Source: Membranipora membranacea (lineage: Eukaryota > Bryozoa > Gymnolaemata > Cheilostomatida > Membraniporidae). From it: 60,000 nucleotides of DNA. The notes beneath the pieces are model-generated. The model was not told the origin of the DNA. It saw only the letters and a program-made list of their open reading frames with translations, and did not search any database. The stretch covers positions 13,828,001-13,888,000 of the forward strand of contig OU612075.1 in NCBI GenBank assembly GCA_914767715.1. Reading direction: 5' to 3'. Below are positions 1-11,810 of this stretch, piece by piece. A program made the translations under genes and the position numbers. Position 1 is the first letter of the stretch. Each line of letters begins with the position of its first letter.

Positions 1-2
1 TT

Positions 3-106
3 TTTGTGTGATCTTTGACAGGAATTTCCACGACTTTTTGTTGTCACGAAAAGCTCGTTCACGGGCACGGATTAGTTTCAGCAGAGTAGAGTCGATATAT
101 TGGGGC
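3..106 (-). mobile_element. LINE ORF2 fragment (linker before the RT domain)
   Basis: Read on the minus strand, this stretch is open and gives a peptide including LKLIRARERAFRDNKKSWKF. Basic, Lys/Arg/Phe-rich text of this kind is typical of the linker between the endonuclease and reverse transcriptase of CR1/Jockey-type LINEs. The window edge cuts it off, so the rest cannot be judged. It is a different insertion from the LINE at 4800-9364, because strand and sequence differ. Identification rests on composition and style of the linker only, so confidence is moderate. Confidence 0.4.
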
Positions 107-1277
107 TTATCTTCTATATTAAGATATTGATGAAGGTTGTAAAAAGAAGAAGTCATATGAATCAAAAAGAAGTTTTTGGGTGGATATAAGATGTGGGTAT
201 CACGAAAACATAAGAAATTGAAAACAAATTAATCTTGCCCATCATTGATCCTTTCAAAATATGATACTATGTGGTCAGAACTAATAGGTGTCCATTTGAA
301 TTGAGCGCTGATTGGTACTGCTCTTTGGTCAATCGTCTTCCTAGCAGATGACCCTCCGAAGGTGTCTTTCTTCAGAGAAGGTCGAACAACATTCAATCCA
401 ATATATGTTTATCACCGTGCTAGATAGACTGTACACATTTTTCATATGCTTACAATTAGCTCATTCACAGTATTTCTCTCTCTATGTTGACCAAACTGAT
501 CTACCGCTTTTACAATGTCAGTTCTTGCCTTGTGGCCTTGTAGAGTGTATAAAATATTCAACGCGGATCAAATAAATTAGTCATTATGTGCTCGACATAA
601 CTTTTCCACACTGTCGCATGCGCTGCTGGAAATAATCCAAGTTGATTACTAACTACTGATAATACTTTTTCAACGTGACAGAAATGCTATAAGCTGAATG
701 CGTTTTCTCATTTAATCATTTTGTGGAGTTGAATTTAAGTTGGCTGCGAATTGATTATATGCTATCGGATAATTTGAATGTGACAGCTTATTTTTTCAGT
801 ATACCATAGCTTTTAGAACTTGAAGGAAGATTGGTCAGTTTGAGATAAAAAATAACCACACGGGGACAGTTGATAGTAGATATTAAAACAATATAACTAC
901 AAATAGTAAATAGCAGTATTTCAAGTTGGAGAGAGGGTGGAGCATGTATGGAGAGGGGGAGATTATCCCTTAGTTACATTTGAGGCATGAATTATTAGTT
1001 ATTACTCAGTAGTTTTCCATAGTGGTTTATGTTATGGCAATTTCATTTCCTGGTAATTTACAATGTTTATGAAGTCTGAATTTAGATTCATGTGTCAAGT
1101 CTAAAGAGCAATTACCTATTACCAGACATCACAGCTTCAATAACATATTGATAACAACAACTACAAAGGCGAAGCCATTACCTTTGACTACCCGTTCTTA
1201 CTGACTTTTAATCAAAATCTTTGGCTGCCTGTCTCTTTATTCACTGTACACTGTATCTTCTGGTCACAGTCAACACA

Positions 1278-1310
<33 letters not shown>

Positions 1311-1950
1311 TCATATGTATATGTAAATGCTTGGAATTATTTGGGTTATTTTTCCTGATTGCTATCGCTATAGAGTATAGAGCTTGATCAAGTTAAAGAT
1401 CCCACTATGATATCTGTCTAATATCTAGTTTATTTTATATCTTAAATGAGACAACACATGTAACTGAAAGGCTGATTTGTACTTTGCCAGTACCTGAGCT
1501 TCAATAGAGCTGTGCTGATGATATTGCCAGTTACTCCGTTAAGCATCAATGTCACAGAAATATCTGCACATTCTTTAAAAGCCAGTATAAAATTGAGAAT
1601 CAAATTCCGCACAGTTTATTAATTACAGTAACTACTCAATAATGGATTCCGTCAGCAGCATATCTGGTAAGACACAGTAGAGATAATATAAAATAACGCT
1701 ACAATTTACAAGGACTTCCTCAACTTCAGACCAAATTACTATCAAATATAATCAGAATAATAGTTTTACTTTAAAAATGAGCAAAGGACAACAATAACTG
1801 CGCGCTCATGATGGCGACCATCATATAAGTGCTATTCTAAAACATAGAATTGTCAAAATTTCAACACATTATCATTTGAAAAGATTATATATCATTATTT
1901 ATGGGTACAATGTCCTAATATCAGGGTGGCTACAGATTTGTGGTCTCATT
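107..1950. other. No gene seen; AT-rich 3' flank of gene A with a (TA)n microsatellite
   Basis: No convincing exon was found. A TA dinucleotide run lies at about 1280-1304. Sequence at about 1610-1740 matches the corresponding flank of gene B at about 14140-14230, so the tandem duplication extends past the stop codons. An open frame of 75 codons at 348-575 has no recognisable content. Confidence 0.5.
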
Positions 1951-1956
1951 ACCATC

Positions 1957-4900
1957 CTAGCTATATCCATAGATCTCCAACTCGGTCACCCCTAGAAACA
2001 CAACTTCTTCAAACACTGCAAGTTTAAAGTACCGAGCTGATCTGAGAGGGCAGGGTAGCCAGAGCACATCAGCAGGCTGAATCGCTGGATAATCAGGCAG
2101 TCCAGGGTAAACAGAACAGATGCTATCATCGTAGTTGTTGTGTATCTCAGATTCAATCATTGAAACAAGAAAGTGCAAATTCCAAATAGACCCTGTAAGT
2201 AATAAACGCATAATCTGGGCGGGGGCCAACTACATGAGTGTCTGAGTGCTAAAAAGTAATTACCTGCTCAACAGTAAACCAATTATTGTCTCTCCTTTGC
2301 TTGACTTAGTCCTTGCCCTCAGATTAACCAATGATTCCTACCCTCAATATTCCAACATCATTTTGTCTTGCTTGGAGTTCAAGCATGATAAATGTGTAAA
2401 ATGAAAATTTAAGTAGACAGAGTAATATTTCTTGGTTGACTCCAACCATTCAAAGTTGGGTTGAAAAGACGAAGATGGCCAGTTGAAACAGGTAGTTCTG
2501 GATAATATGTTGTAAGTTGTCTGCCCATTATCAATGTTCGGACAATTTTAGTATTCTGGCAGAGGCCAGTCTGTCAGTAATAGGTAAGTCATGTGGCGAG
2601 GTAAAAGTTTAATCATTAACATGTAATTCTTTTGCACTAGTAGTATGAGATGATATCATCATCCTGGTTATGCATATTACCGGCAATTGTGAATTTTGTG
2701 CTTCTACTTTGTTACTAGATTTCCATTACCAGTCACAATTCTTGCAGATCGACTCGGTGATATGAGTCTCTCTGCACAGTAGCGACAGTGCCACAATCTG
2801 GCCCAATTAACCTACTTACATTTTGGCTATGAAAGGTAGCTTTTTACCAGTTTGAGAACTCAAGCACATTAGTTCAGTTGCTAAGGTGCAGAGATATCCA
2901 AACTGAATTGATTGGTGCACATGCGCAAAGTGATTACCAGTTAGAGATTTGAGACGGTGTGGTGTGTAGTGGGGATTCAGGGTTGCCAATTGTAGCCAGA
3001 GTCAGCATGTTTATTGGACTAGCAAAAAATCATTTACTTTCAAGTAATATCCACGTACACCATATCATACACCCTAAAGTATTATAGATTTGTGTTTTTA
3101 TATGGCTCATTACCTGTGCAACAGTTCGTTCTCGCATAAAACTTGGCTCCAGCGATTATTCTTACTGTACCTATGTCACCAGATAACCAAGGGTTCTCAC
3201 TGCCTGGAACTGACAGATAGTGGAAGTTTCCTAGAATCCCATCGAATGCCTTTTCCACTCGAACTTGATAAGCGTTTTGGGACAGACAGGCAAACGGACC
3301 TGAAATAAAATTGAAATCAAGTAACAGTTATTTTCGACCCTGAATTAGCGGAATAAAATCAGATGTCTGCTTCTCAGTATTTCAATCATCCAAATTTGAT
3401 ACAGATTGCTGCAAGATTTTTTACAATCTCCCCAAACCTTTTTTGTATGTTGTGATTGTGTGCCGTCTGGTTATCTCAATGACTATTATAGGTCAACTCA
3501 GCCAGGATAAACTGATACATTTTAACAAAGTTTTAACTACATTGATACAGTAGGTACAATAAGCTTTTTTTTTGTGTTTTTATTGATCCTGAAAAACACT
3601 GAACAATTTTGCCAGTGTGAATTTTGGAAGGAGATCACGGAACTTTACCGGGATAAATAGTTGCTGGAACCGCAGTGACTTAATGGTGCCGCTTGTAAAC
3701 TGAAGAGTGTCAAGTCAGTTCTTGTAACGAGAAACCAAGAGGAATGTCAAGATAGGCAAAAAGGCATTGCTTGTTTATGCAATTATAATGCTATATATAA
3801 GTTCAGGATCAATCATCCATTCCTACCTGTCAATATTAGCTTCAAAGGTGGTCCAAGAAATGCCGATGTTTCAGATTTTGAGAATACAGGTATACAGTCC
3901 CGGCTGCCAACCTTTGTTACATCACATATGAAATCACTTGGTAGCTTAGGAACCACTGGATAACATGCTTCATCTTCACCATAATAACTAAATTCACCAT
4001 CACTGTCAACTCTGGAGGCGTGAAGTACGATGCAGTCTCTGAAGCTCCCTCCTAGAGTTGTAGGCTTGAGTGATTGTACTCTGCATGCGCTTACGGATTT
4101 AACTTCATATGCCTGACCGTTTACGGTGTATTCTGCAAATTCAGTAGATGGTATTGAAAATGTTATGGGTCTAAACCAATATTGTTAGATATCACTCTCA
4201 ACCCGTCAAGAAGAACACACAATGCACAGTAAATGATGAAAAGCATCTCATGATAACACACAGAAGAAAGCTGCTTTCAGCTCCTGTTTACAATTGAAAT
4301 TGCTATAACGGATAATGCTGAGTTAAAATTTGTCCAGCTCCCATTTCTGTTTCAACTTATGAATCTCATGCTCAGTACCGCGATCTGCACATAGTTTGGT
4401 AACCTTCCTTAAATCCCTGAATTATTCACCACCCTAGAGTCACTCACAACCCAAAGATCATATGATATCATCCTAGGTGGGGACTTCAATATCCCTGGCT
4501 GGGATTGGATCAACCTCACCCTCAAACCCAACTGCCCATACCCTCAACTACACCATGACTTTCTTGATAGTATCAACAACCACGAACTCAAGCAACTCAT
4601 CCTTTCGCACAGTTTCACATAAAACAAATATCACAGATACATTTTTAGCTATCTCCGCCTTTTAATTGGTGAAACCATAAACATATAAATACTGTAGACT
4701 GGGAATTACAGGCTAAGAGCGTCCTCCCTAATTCAGTGCATTCCTCATGACGCAACGTCACTGCGCTATTCACTTTTTCACTGTAACGCATAGGTCAGAA
4801 TGGGAGTTATCTCCACACAAATAGTGCATGGTAATGAGGTCCTTGATATAAAGAAAAAATTGGACGAGCTAACCAAATCACAAAAGCAGGAAGAAAATAG

Positions 4901-7900
4901 CTTGCGACAGCAGATGACATCACTTCAGGATGCCAAAAACCTAAAAACCCTAGGTATATCGGGGATTCCCAAATCACACAACGAAGATCTGCACTACCTC
5001 ATCACACAACTAGCCAGTAAGATGGAATGTACGATACAGAAGAGCGACATAGACATGATATACAGAGTCAAACCAAAAACTGAGAATGACACCAACACAC
5101 CAATAATAATCAGATTCACAAGTATGAATTCACGTGACTCTTATTATGATGCAAGGAAGACGCTCGGCAAAAATAGCACCACTGCAAAAAAATATAATAC
5201 CTAGCCTGAGTACAGATAACAAGATATTCCTCAATGAATATCTAAGCCGTTCCACACAAAGCTTGTTCTATGAGGTACGGAAGCGACGTGCTGAGTTAAG
5301 ATATCGATACATCTGGACATTCCACAACCAAATATATGTGCGCAAAACGAATTCAGATGACGCCATCAAGATATGCTCCCAAGATGACATCAATGAATTA
5401 CAGTAGCTATGTACAACACAGAGATATCCACGTGCCAAAACTAAATAGCTACTAGCTGCTGCATGCAATGACTACTATACCCACGCCAAATGATGCTGAT
5501 TTTGTCACACACTTTCAACTATTGAAACCTAAACAGACTGAACCTAAATAAAACATAACTAATTGTACTTTTTCTTTCCTACATATTAATAGACAGTTTT
5601 CTGAGCTCTGATTTAGGCCTCTACTCGGAGTTGTCCTCTCTCCAGTTTGGTACTTTTAACCCACGCCACATAGGAAAAACGTGCTGAAAAGAGGGTTATC
5701 TTGAAATCCGCTTATAGTAGGATAAAAAGGATTTTTGATTCAGAATCTGCACCATTGAAAACTGATAGGGACATAGTTTGGGAAATATTTTTGGTATTCG
5801 GTTAGTCAATTATATCAATCTCTGCCAGTTTTGCGGACAATTTGGCAGAATTTTTCTTGAATTTCGTCACTAAAATTAAGAGTTATCAACATTCAAGCCT
5901 ACAATGATTTGGAAACACTGTCTCACAGGGTTTTCAATGGTGCGGACTCTGAATCAAAAATCAATTTTATCCTAACATAAGCGGTTTTCAAGAAAACCCT
6001 CTTTCAGCACGTTTTTCCTATGCGGCGTGGGTTAGAAGTACCAAACTGGAGAGAGGACAGCTCACAATTGAGGCATAAATCAGAGCTCAGAAAACTGTCT
6101 ATATGCGCAGTCTTAATGATAAAATGGGCCAGCTTGAAATTTTATTAGCAGAAATGAGAGTTAAATTTAAATGCATTATTATATCAGAGACTTGGTTTAC
6201 TGATAATACATTTTTTGGTAAATTTGCTATAAATGGATATAATTTATATTGTGATTCTAGATTTTACAGAATCGGAGTTGGTATTGCTGTATATGTATGT
6301 GATAGCCTGGAGGTGAGAGAAGCGGATGTCCGGTTGGATGGCTGTAAATCGCTCCTGTTGCGGGTCGGTGAGTCGGGGCTGGAGTTGTGCTCAGTGCTCG
6401 CTGTTTATCGTTCACCCTCGGGCTCTCTGCCAGACTTTCTGGGTGGCCTTGCCGGGATCCTGCCCACTCTTCCCCCATGCTCTGTTTTTGTTGGCGACAT
6501 CAATATTGATTTGCACTCTGACATTGCTCAGGACACAAATTCTCAAAACTATCAAAATTGTTACATAAAAACGGATATTTCAACACCATTCTTTCTCCTA
6601 CTCGCTATGGAGGCAGTAAAAATAGTCTTATTGACCATATCTTGATGAATAAGGTTGGAAACAATTTGAAATCTTGTACCATTGAGGATGAACTAGCTGA
6701 CCATCAACCTACATGCTTATCCTTTGTTTACAAGAAATTGACACAAAAATGTCACAACTCACCATTAGCCACATGTCAGCCTCTAAATAACTATGCTATT
6801 TAAAACCAAAACATCCAAGAATTTGACTGGTTACCAATTCACCAAATAACAGACACTAATCTAGCTTTTTAAACATTTATCGAACACTACTCTACCATAA
6901 TTGAAAATTCAAGCAAGAAGACTGTGTCAAAACCCAAAAGCGACATTTTAAAAAGCCTTGGATGACCACAGAACTATTTGAGCTGATAGAAAAGCGTACA
7001 AAACTGCACATTAAGTCTAAACAACAACCTTTAAATGCTGATTTGAAGAAACAATACCAGTCTTTCCAAAATTCTGTAACTACAAAAATTAACAATGCTA
7101 AGACTGAATTTTACAGAAAAGAGTTTTTATACTGCCAATCCAACCAGAACGAAAAATGGAGATTTTTAAACAAAATTCTGAATAAAAATTCTCAAGCTGA
7201 AAAACCTATATAACATAACATATAAACATATTTTGAAAGATCAAGCAGGAAGTGTGATTGAGGACAAAGAGATTATTGCAAAAACTTGATCGCATTTTTA
7301 CTGAGATAGGGTTGGAAATTTCATCAAACCTCCCTCTCCCCAACTACTCTCCTGAGTATTATTTTGAAAAAAATAACACCCAAATAAATGCAAAATTTGA
7401 ACTCAATGAAATCAATACTAATGACATTTTGAAAGTAATCGACAGTTTTTCAAATCGGAAGGCAACTGGGCCAGATGGTATTCCAATGCGATCCTTAAAA
7501 GAATGCAAATTTATCTTAATCCCAGTTTGGTTTATCTTACAAATTTAGTGATCAAAACATCCATTTTTCCAGATTGCCTAAAAATTGCTTGTGTTAAACC
7601 ACTATACAAAAAGGGTGATAAAAATACTTGCACAAACTATCGGCCGATTTCAGTTTTACCTGCTCTGAGAAAAATTATAGAGAAAATACTATCTTTTCAA
7701 ATTAGGGAATTTTTAGAGCTGAATTATCTTTTAACAGACTGTCAATTTGGTTTTCGAACCAAGAGAAGCACTACAGATGCTATAAATTTTATAATGGAAA
7801 AGCTATACAACAATTTTAATACCAGAAAATTACACAGGGTGTTTTTTAGACTTTTCCAAGGCCTTAGATACAATTAATCACTACATTTTAATCAAAAAAT

Positions 7901-10900
7901 TATCTTTTTATGGCTTTTCAACAAATTCTCAAAACCTTATTAAAAATTACTTAACAAATCGGAAGCAATTTGTATCCTTAGATGGTACTAAGACTCAATT
8001 ACAGACTGTGAAAATTTGTGTGCCCCAGGGGTCAGTCCTTGGGCCTCTTTTATATTTAATCTATATAAATGATCTTCTTTATGCAGCCCCAGATTTGAGT
8101 TATGTCTTATTTGCCGATGATACCAATATCTTTAGTACAGATAGTATCTCGTCCCGGCGAGACAGACAACTCTTAATACATGTCGGGACTACTAGCATTG
8201 TAAATGGTAGTAGCTGGTCGAAATATTGCCTACACCCAGCCTCAAACCAGTGACCTTGTGATCAGCAGTCGACGCTCTTACCCACTACGCCACGACTTTA
8301 TATGACCTCATGAGAAATGAAGACTATCATTCTATGAAAAGATAGTTATTAGTCATACTTTTGCTGCGATTATTAAACGGCTTACAATACTATGAAGCTT
8401 TCTTTAGGCATCTAGAATTCAATAAATGGTTGACAGAATTTGATGAAATTTGGTCTCAACATAGTTCCTTATTTCTAGATGTTAGTTACAAACGGAATCA
8501 AATGTACTATAAGCTGATTGTTCTAGTGATAGTGAATGAATATCCACCATTCTTTCATATTGTGATTTCTGAAGAATGTTTTATCGGCATCGATATATGT
8601 CTCGGCCTCGTCCCTTCTCGCCAAAATCTGACAATTCGCCATCACTACTAAAAAGCTACATTTAAACCTGCTAATGATGAGAGCAGTTAGGCCATTTTTA
8701 GATGATAAAGCATTGACTGATATTTATTACAAATTTTTTTTATCCCCATCTCATATATAGCATGAGTTTTGGGGCCATGCTTGTTAAACAAATTTAAAAA
8801 CCATAAAATTTTTACAAAAAGCTGATTTGAGAGTCATTGTTCCCATAAAACTTGGGGAACATGTTTCCACATATTTTGAAAAACTTAAAATTATGCCTTT
8901 AAAAATGATTTTTGAATATAGATTATTAAAGTTGCTTTTAAAAACATATCCAACGGAAGAAATTTTAAAACTTTTGCCAGAACTTTGCCATGATACGAGA
9001 TCAAAAGCCCTAAAAACAATTCAAGCTAACAACAACAGGGGTGGGAGGTCCCTGTTGTACACAGGTGTGAAACTGTACAACAGGCACCTTTTGGAAAACT
9101 GGAAAGGATCTGTGAACAATCCCATGTCTGGTCTGGCTGAACGCCTTTGGGTCTATGCTCGACAGCCGGCGCTGTGCTGACTCGTGCTTCGACTTATCGG
9201 CTTGTGTGGGTGTTCTTCATGGGTGACCATCGGAACAGCTGTCACTCTAGTCTTCGGACTATCTGGCTGAGCCCTTGCTTTTCTTTTATCTGTATTATTT
9301 ACTAATATGCCAAATTATTTTGTTTGATTAAACTAATTTTATAGCATAAACAATAAAAAAAAAATCCAAGTTCAATACAATTTGTCAATGGTCTATTGTT
9401 CGTGAATTCATCTTGCTTGGAAAAAATCATGTCACCAAATATATTCTAAGACACTCTCAGGTTCTAGAAATTCAGTTGTAAAGAAAATGGTTGACTAAAA
9501 AAATATGGTTGGATAACTAAAATGATTGACTAAACTCATAGGGTGAAACTTTGGAGGCTGTAATTTCTACAGCCAGATTGCTCTCTGTTTGTAGGCAGGT
9601 CGGAGCACACCTGGGGGCTAACCAAACCCATGACCTTGAATGCATGCACACTGAGAGACTGACGCTTTAACCAACTATGGCACCGTCTCCTTTATGCATT
9701 AAATAATCCTGGTGAATAAAAAATAATCTATTCTAGCCACAATCTCTAAAGTGAAACACGTATACCCGCTTCTGTTGGCAAAATAAGCAATCACAAAGTC
9801 ACAGTCCCAAACTTCCATTTTCTGTTTCAAAATTTAACAATTAGAAAATAAAAACCTCTTGGGAAATCATTGCCAGGTTTTACAACCCTAAATTTTGGCT
9901 TTTTATTTCTCAGAAAAGATGGAACAAAATTTTCAGAGAAGGTGGAAATTGGTGTTTTACCTTATAATTGATGATGACGTTATAAACAAAATCGGAAATA
10001 TACTTAAAAAATAGAAATCAAAAACTTAAACCCATCAACACTCATGCGATATAGATGTGATGTCTAAATGTGTTTCCGACATTATTTGGAGGATGGTTGG
10101 CCACTGATATTTCAATGCTGAATGGAAAACTGACTTTATTTCATAAATGTTTATGTTCGGTCTATAATGTCGAGGAAACTACTGTCACATTGATCACAAA
10201 CCTCGGATTGAGTGTGTATAGTCACCGGCATCGGCAATAGATAGGTTCGCTGTTTCGCAGCTCACATCATTAGACAGTTTACATAATCTTGTTCCTGGGT
10301 TGTATGAGTAGGATCTACATGATGAGAATGATCTGACCATACACAGTTTTGAGCACTTTAATAGACTTATGACATCATAAAAGGTCGCAGATACTGATTG
10401 TAAGCCGTGATCTTGAGGTATGACCTGTGACTCAATTGTTGTAACTGTGTCAGCAGATGATGAAGCAGGAAGCAGCAATAGCAGGACAGCAACAAGCTGA
10501 AACAATTATCGAAATCTTTAGACAAAAAGATTTTTATTTTTAACTTATATGCGATGTGAATAAATTGGCGCTCGGGCATCAAATAATTAAATAGGATGGT
10601 ATTTAAAGTGAGAGACAACCATAAAAGTTATATGTTGATATTTGATGCGAAATGATGTACTCCTTCTAAATTTGGATGTTATAAATAAATGTTAAATTTG
10701 AAAATTTTTATTATTTCAAATACAAACTCTCTTCCACCATTTTGTTTCAGTAACACAATACCCTTACTCTCAATATATTATTGGAAAAAAATGATGTATA
10801 AAAGAATTTGATCTAGAATCGAATCAGTTATCTTTTGTTGTGTCAATCTTCATATATACAAAGTCATCTAAGCTACAAAATCATCTACAAACAATAGTTT

Positions 10901-11810
10901 TGCTTTAAATTACAAAAATCAAGCATTTTATTTGAGGTTATAATAGCTTCTCAACTTAATTAAGTTTATTGAAGCCATGGGTACAACACCCCTATTTGAC
11001 CAATCTTTGGCCTGTTGAACCACTGTTCGAAGAAAAATAAATTACCAATTTGATCAAAAACAAGCTGGAAAAGCCGAGCTATTGCATTTGTGAGTTGTAG
11101 AATACTATGGAAATATTCTCAAATATGTAAAGATTTGAAATTTGAAAAATAAAATGATATAAAATCTAAAGCATAATGCATTAATAGCCTGCGATGGTGT
11201 CCATTTTGGCAATGGGAATGTGCAGTAAAAATGGGGGAAATTTCGATCGGTGCTCTTTCCAGGCCTGCAAAAAAGTTTGCAATGCTCAGGATTTGACAGA
11301 AATGATAAGATATATTAAAATTCAGGTTTTGAGCTACCTTTTGAGTGGTTATTCATGGTGAGTATCACGTTTTGAAGCAGGCTTTTGGAGCTATCTAGAC
11401 AGCATGATTCATATATAACACAATGGGGAAATAAATAGAGGTATTGTACCATGGGGTCGAGGGGCTACTGGCTGCCCTGTGGTGCAGATCCAAAGCTTAT
11501 ACCTTGGATCTCCATTGTTGAGGATTTTGCCTACTGGTGAATGTTAATTTCACACTGATACATATTTAGTGGTGCCAGGGTTGTCTGCTACGAGCGATGA
11601 GCGATGAGCGATGACAATGTAACTTCTTCCAGCTTGATCAAACAAAGTGGTCCAGTCTCAGCTGCCATGACAGCCATGCTAACTCATCTGAGGCTTTTCA
11701 TTCTAAGACAAATTTCACACAAAAATTACTCAATATAAGAAATAGGAGGAAACAAGAATAGATTTAATCATTCTCACCGGTATTACGTACTGCCCCATTG
11801 CCTGTGCCAT
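1957..11810 (-). CDS. Gene A: secreted PAN/apple + unknown Cys domain + F5/8-type-C lectin-like protein
   Basis: Five coding exons on the minus strand: 11810-11778, 10496-10202, 4132-3827, 3299-3114 and 2192-1957 (stop TAG). Total 1056 nt, 351 residues. After the first intron (phase 0) all introns are phase 1 and all junctions are GT/AG. Residues 1 to about 30 form a signal peptide (start MAQAMGQYVIP joined to LVAVLLLLLPASSSA). Exon 2 is a PAN/apple-like segment with paired Cys (LLKCSKLC, SSCRSY, RLCKL). Exon 3 is a 102-residue segment with five Cys that I do not recognise. Exons 4-5 form an F5/8-C/fucolectin-like domain (KAFDG, NPWLSGDIG, ARTNCC, then PCPLRSARYFKL and ending ELEIYGYS). The family suggests secreted glycan binding in adhesion or immunity; this is inference. 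The start was chosen because the same exon exists upstream of gene B. A 4.6 kb LINE sits in intron 2. Confidence 0.72.
4441..4665 (+). mobile_element. LINE endonuclease fragment
   Basis: The frame through about 4450-4620 reads DIILGGDFNIPGWDWINL followed by HHDFLDSINNHELKQL. The GDFN motif followed by a tryptophan-containing loop is the hallmark of the apurinic-type endonuclease domain of non-LTR retrotransposons. Only about 70 codons remain and a stop follows. It lies just upstream of ORF1 of the larger LINE but is a separate remnant, because endonuclease precedes ORF1 here and the text differs from the copy at 6103-6803. It lies in the large intron of gene A. Confidence 0.6.
4800..5406 (+). 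pseudogene. LINE ORF1: coiled coil plus Baculo-FP-like C-terminal domain, frameshifted
   Basis: The first frame starts at 4800 and runs to 5204. It has a coiled-coil-like N-terminus (LDIKKKLDELTKSQKQEENS) and then a segment resembling the RNA-recognition-like fold of LINE ORF1 proteins (NLKTLGISGIPKS). The protein continues in another frame from about 5190 to 5406, reading STQSLFYEVRKRRAELRYRY and then IWTFHNQIYVRKT. This matches the pattern of the FP-type C-terminal domain found in many LINE ORF1 proteins. The frame change falls at a run of seven A's near 5186. ORF1 proteins bind and chaperone the element RNA; this copy could not be made intact. Confidence 0.6.
5591..6100. mobile_element. 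510-bp MITE with ~185-bp inverted arms, inserted at the LINE endonuclease start
   Basis: The element begins AGACAGTTTTCTGAGCTC and ends with the exact reverse complement. The two arms (about 5591-5775 and 5915-6100) remain complementary almost throughout, around a ~140-bp centre. Removing the element with one copy of a 2-bp AT duplication joins CATATTAAT to ATGCGCAGT, which reads HINMRSLN in the ORF2 frame. This is the conserved start of LINE endonuclease domains. It carries no transposase. A TA target like that of Tc1/mariner is the alternative boundary but would break that frame. Confidence 0.75.
6103..8136 (+). pseudogene. LINE ORF2: endonuclease and reverse transcriptase, broken
   Basis: The endonuclease frame opens at 6103 (MRSLNDKMGQLE) and includes ISETWF, AVYRSPSGS and FVGDINID. 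It shifts frame near 6560 and continues with SLIDHILMN and ELADHQP, the catalytic His region. A linker at 6962-7213 is rich in Lys and Asn. The reverse transcriptase follows with NRKATGPDGIP, NYRPISVLP, QFGFRTKRSTTDA, VPQGSVLGPLLYL and FADDTNIF, where the FADD aspartates are the catalytic pair. The palm is split over at least three frames, at about 7548, 7877 and 8008. After FADD the frame runs into a hAT-like insertion, and a thumb/C-terminal part resumes at about 8690-9180. Motif order and wording match CR1/Jockey-type elements. Not functional. Confidence 0.75.
8143..8652 (-). mobile_element. hAT-like non-autonomous element (TAGTGATSGC family), copy 1
   Basis: The right end, read on the minus strand, starts AGTAGTGATGGCGAATTGTC and continues with text closely matching the element at 31595-31901, including the ATCGG and GTCTCGG stretches. 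The left part at 8150-8220 matches the other half of that element (GGCGAGACAGACAACTCTT). Both halves of the same family are therefore present, with a tRNA-like block between them. The terminal repeat on the left seems lost. It interrupts the LINE right after the FADD motif, and about 100 codons of the LINE are missing here. Confidence 0.5.
8218..8298 (-). mobile_element. tRNA-derived SINE head
   Basis: The minus strand reads GTCGTGGCGTAGTGGGTAAG and then AGCG, a good internal pol III A-box layout, followed by CTGCTGATCACAAGGTCACTGG where the T-arm/B-box should be. No intact tRNA cloverleaf is visible, so this is a SINE-type remnant rather than a tRNA gene. It lies inside the hAT-like element. 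Confidence 0.45.
9575..9695 (-). mobile_element. tRNA-derived SINE remnant
   Basis: The minus strand begins GGAGACGGTGCCATAGTTGG and continues TTAAAGCGTC, an A-box-like stretch, and ends with AAGGTCATGGGTTTGGTTAG, a weak B-box. It lies beyond the LINE A-tail. Weak match; not a tRNA gene. Confidence 0.35.
10605..11580. repeat. Dispersed repeat shared with 41785-43045
   Basis: The run at 10605-11110 (for example TTGATATTTGATGCG and ACAAACTCTCTTCCACCATT) reappears with few changes at 41785-42190. The shared block continues here at 11450-11580 (GAGGGGCTACTGGCTGCCCT) and there at 42170-42247 plus 42968-43045. The second copy is interrupted by a ~720-bp element absent here, so this copy is the empty site. 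No coding capacity is visible. It lies between exons 1 and 2 of gene A. Confidence 0.65.

Larger units (their letters stand above)
4800..9364 (+). mobile_element. CR1/Jockey-like non-LTR retrotransposon, near full length but decayed
   Basis: The order is ORF1 (4800-5406), endonuclease (6103-6803), linker (6962-7213), reverse transcriptase (7258-8136), a C-terminal region (8690-9180) and an A-rich tail at 9350-9364. Internal insertions are a 510-bp MITE at 5591-6100 and a hAT-like element at about 8143-8652. The ORFs carry several frameshifts and stops, so the copy is dead. It is nested in an intron of gene A on the opposite strand. The 5' end is uncertain; I place it at the ORF1 start. Confidence 0.75.

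Noticed and set aside
6257-6478. Minus-strand frame within the LINE endonuclease
   Set aside because: Shadow of the endonuclease coding region at 6103-6645, with no content of its own.
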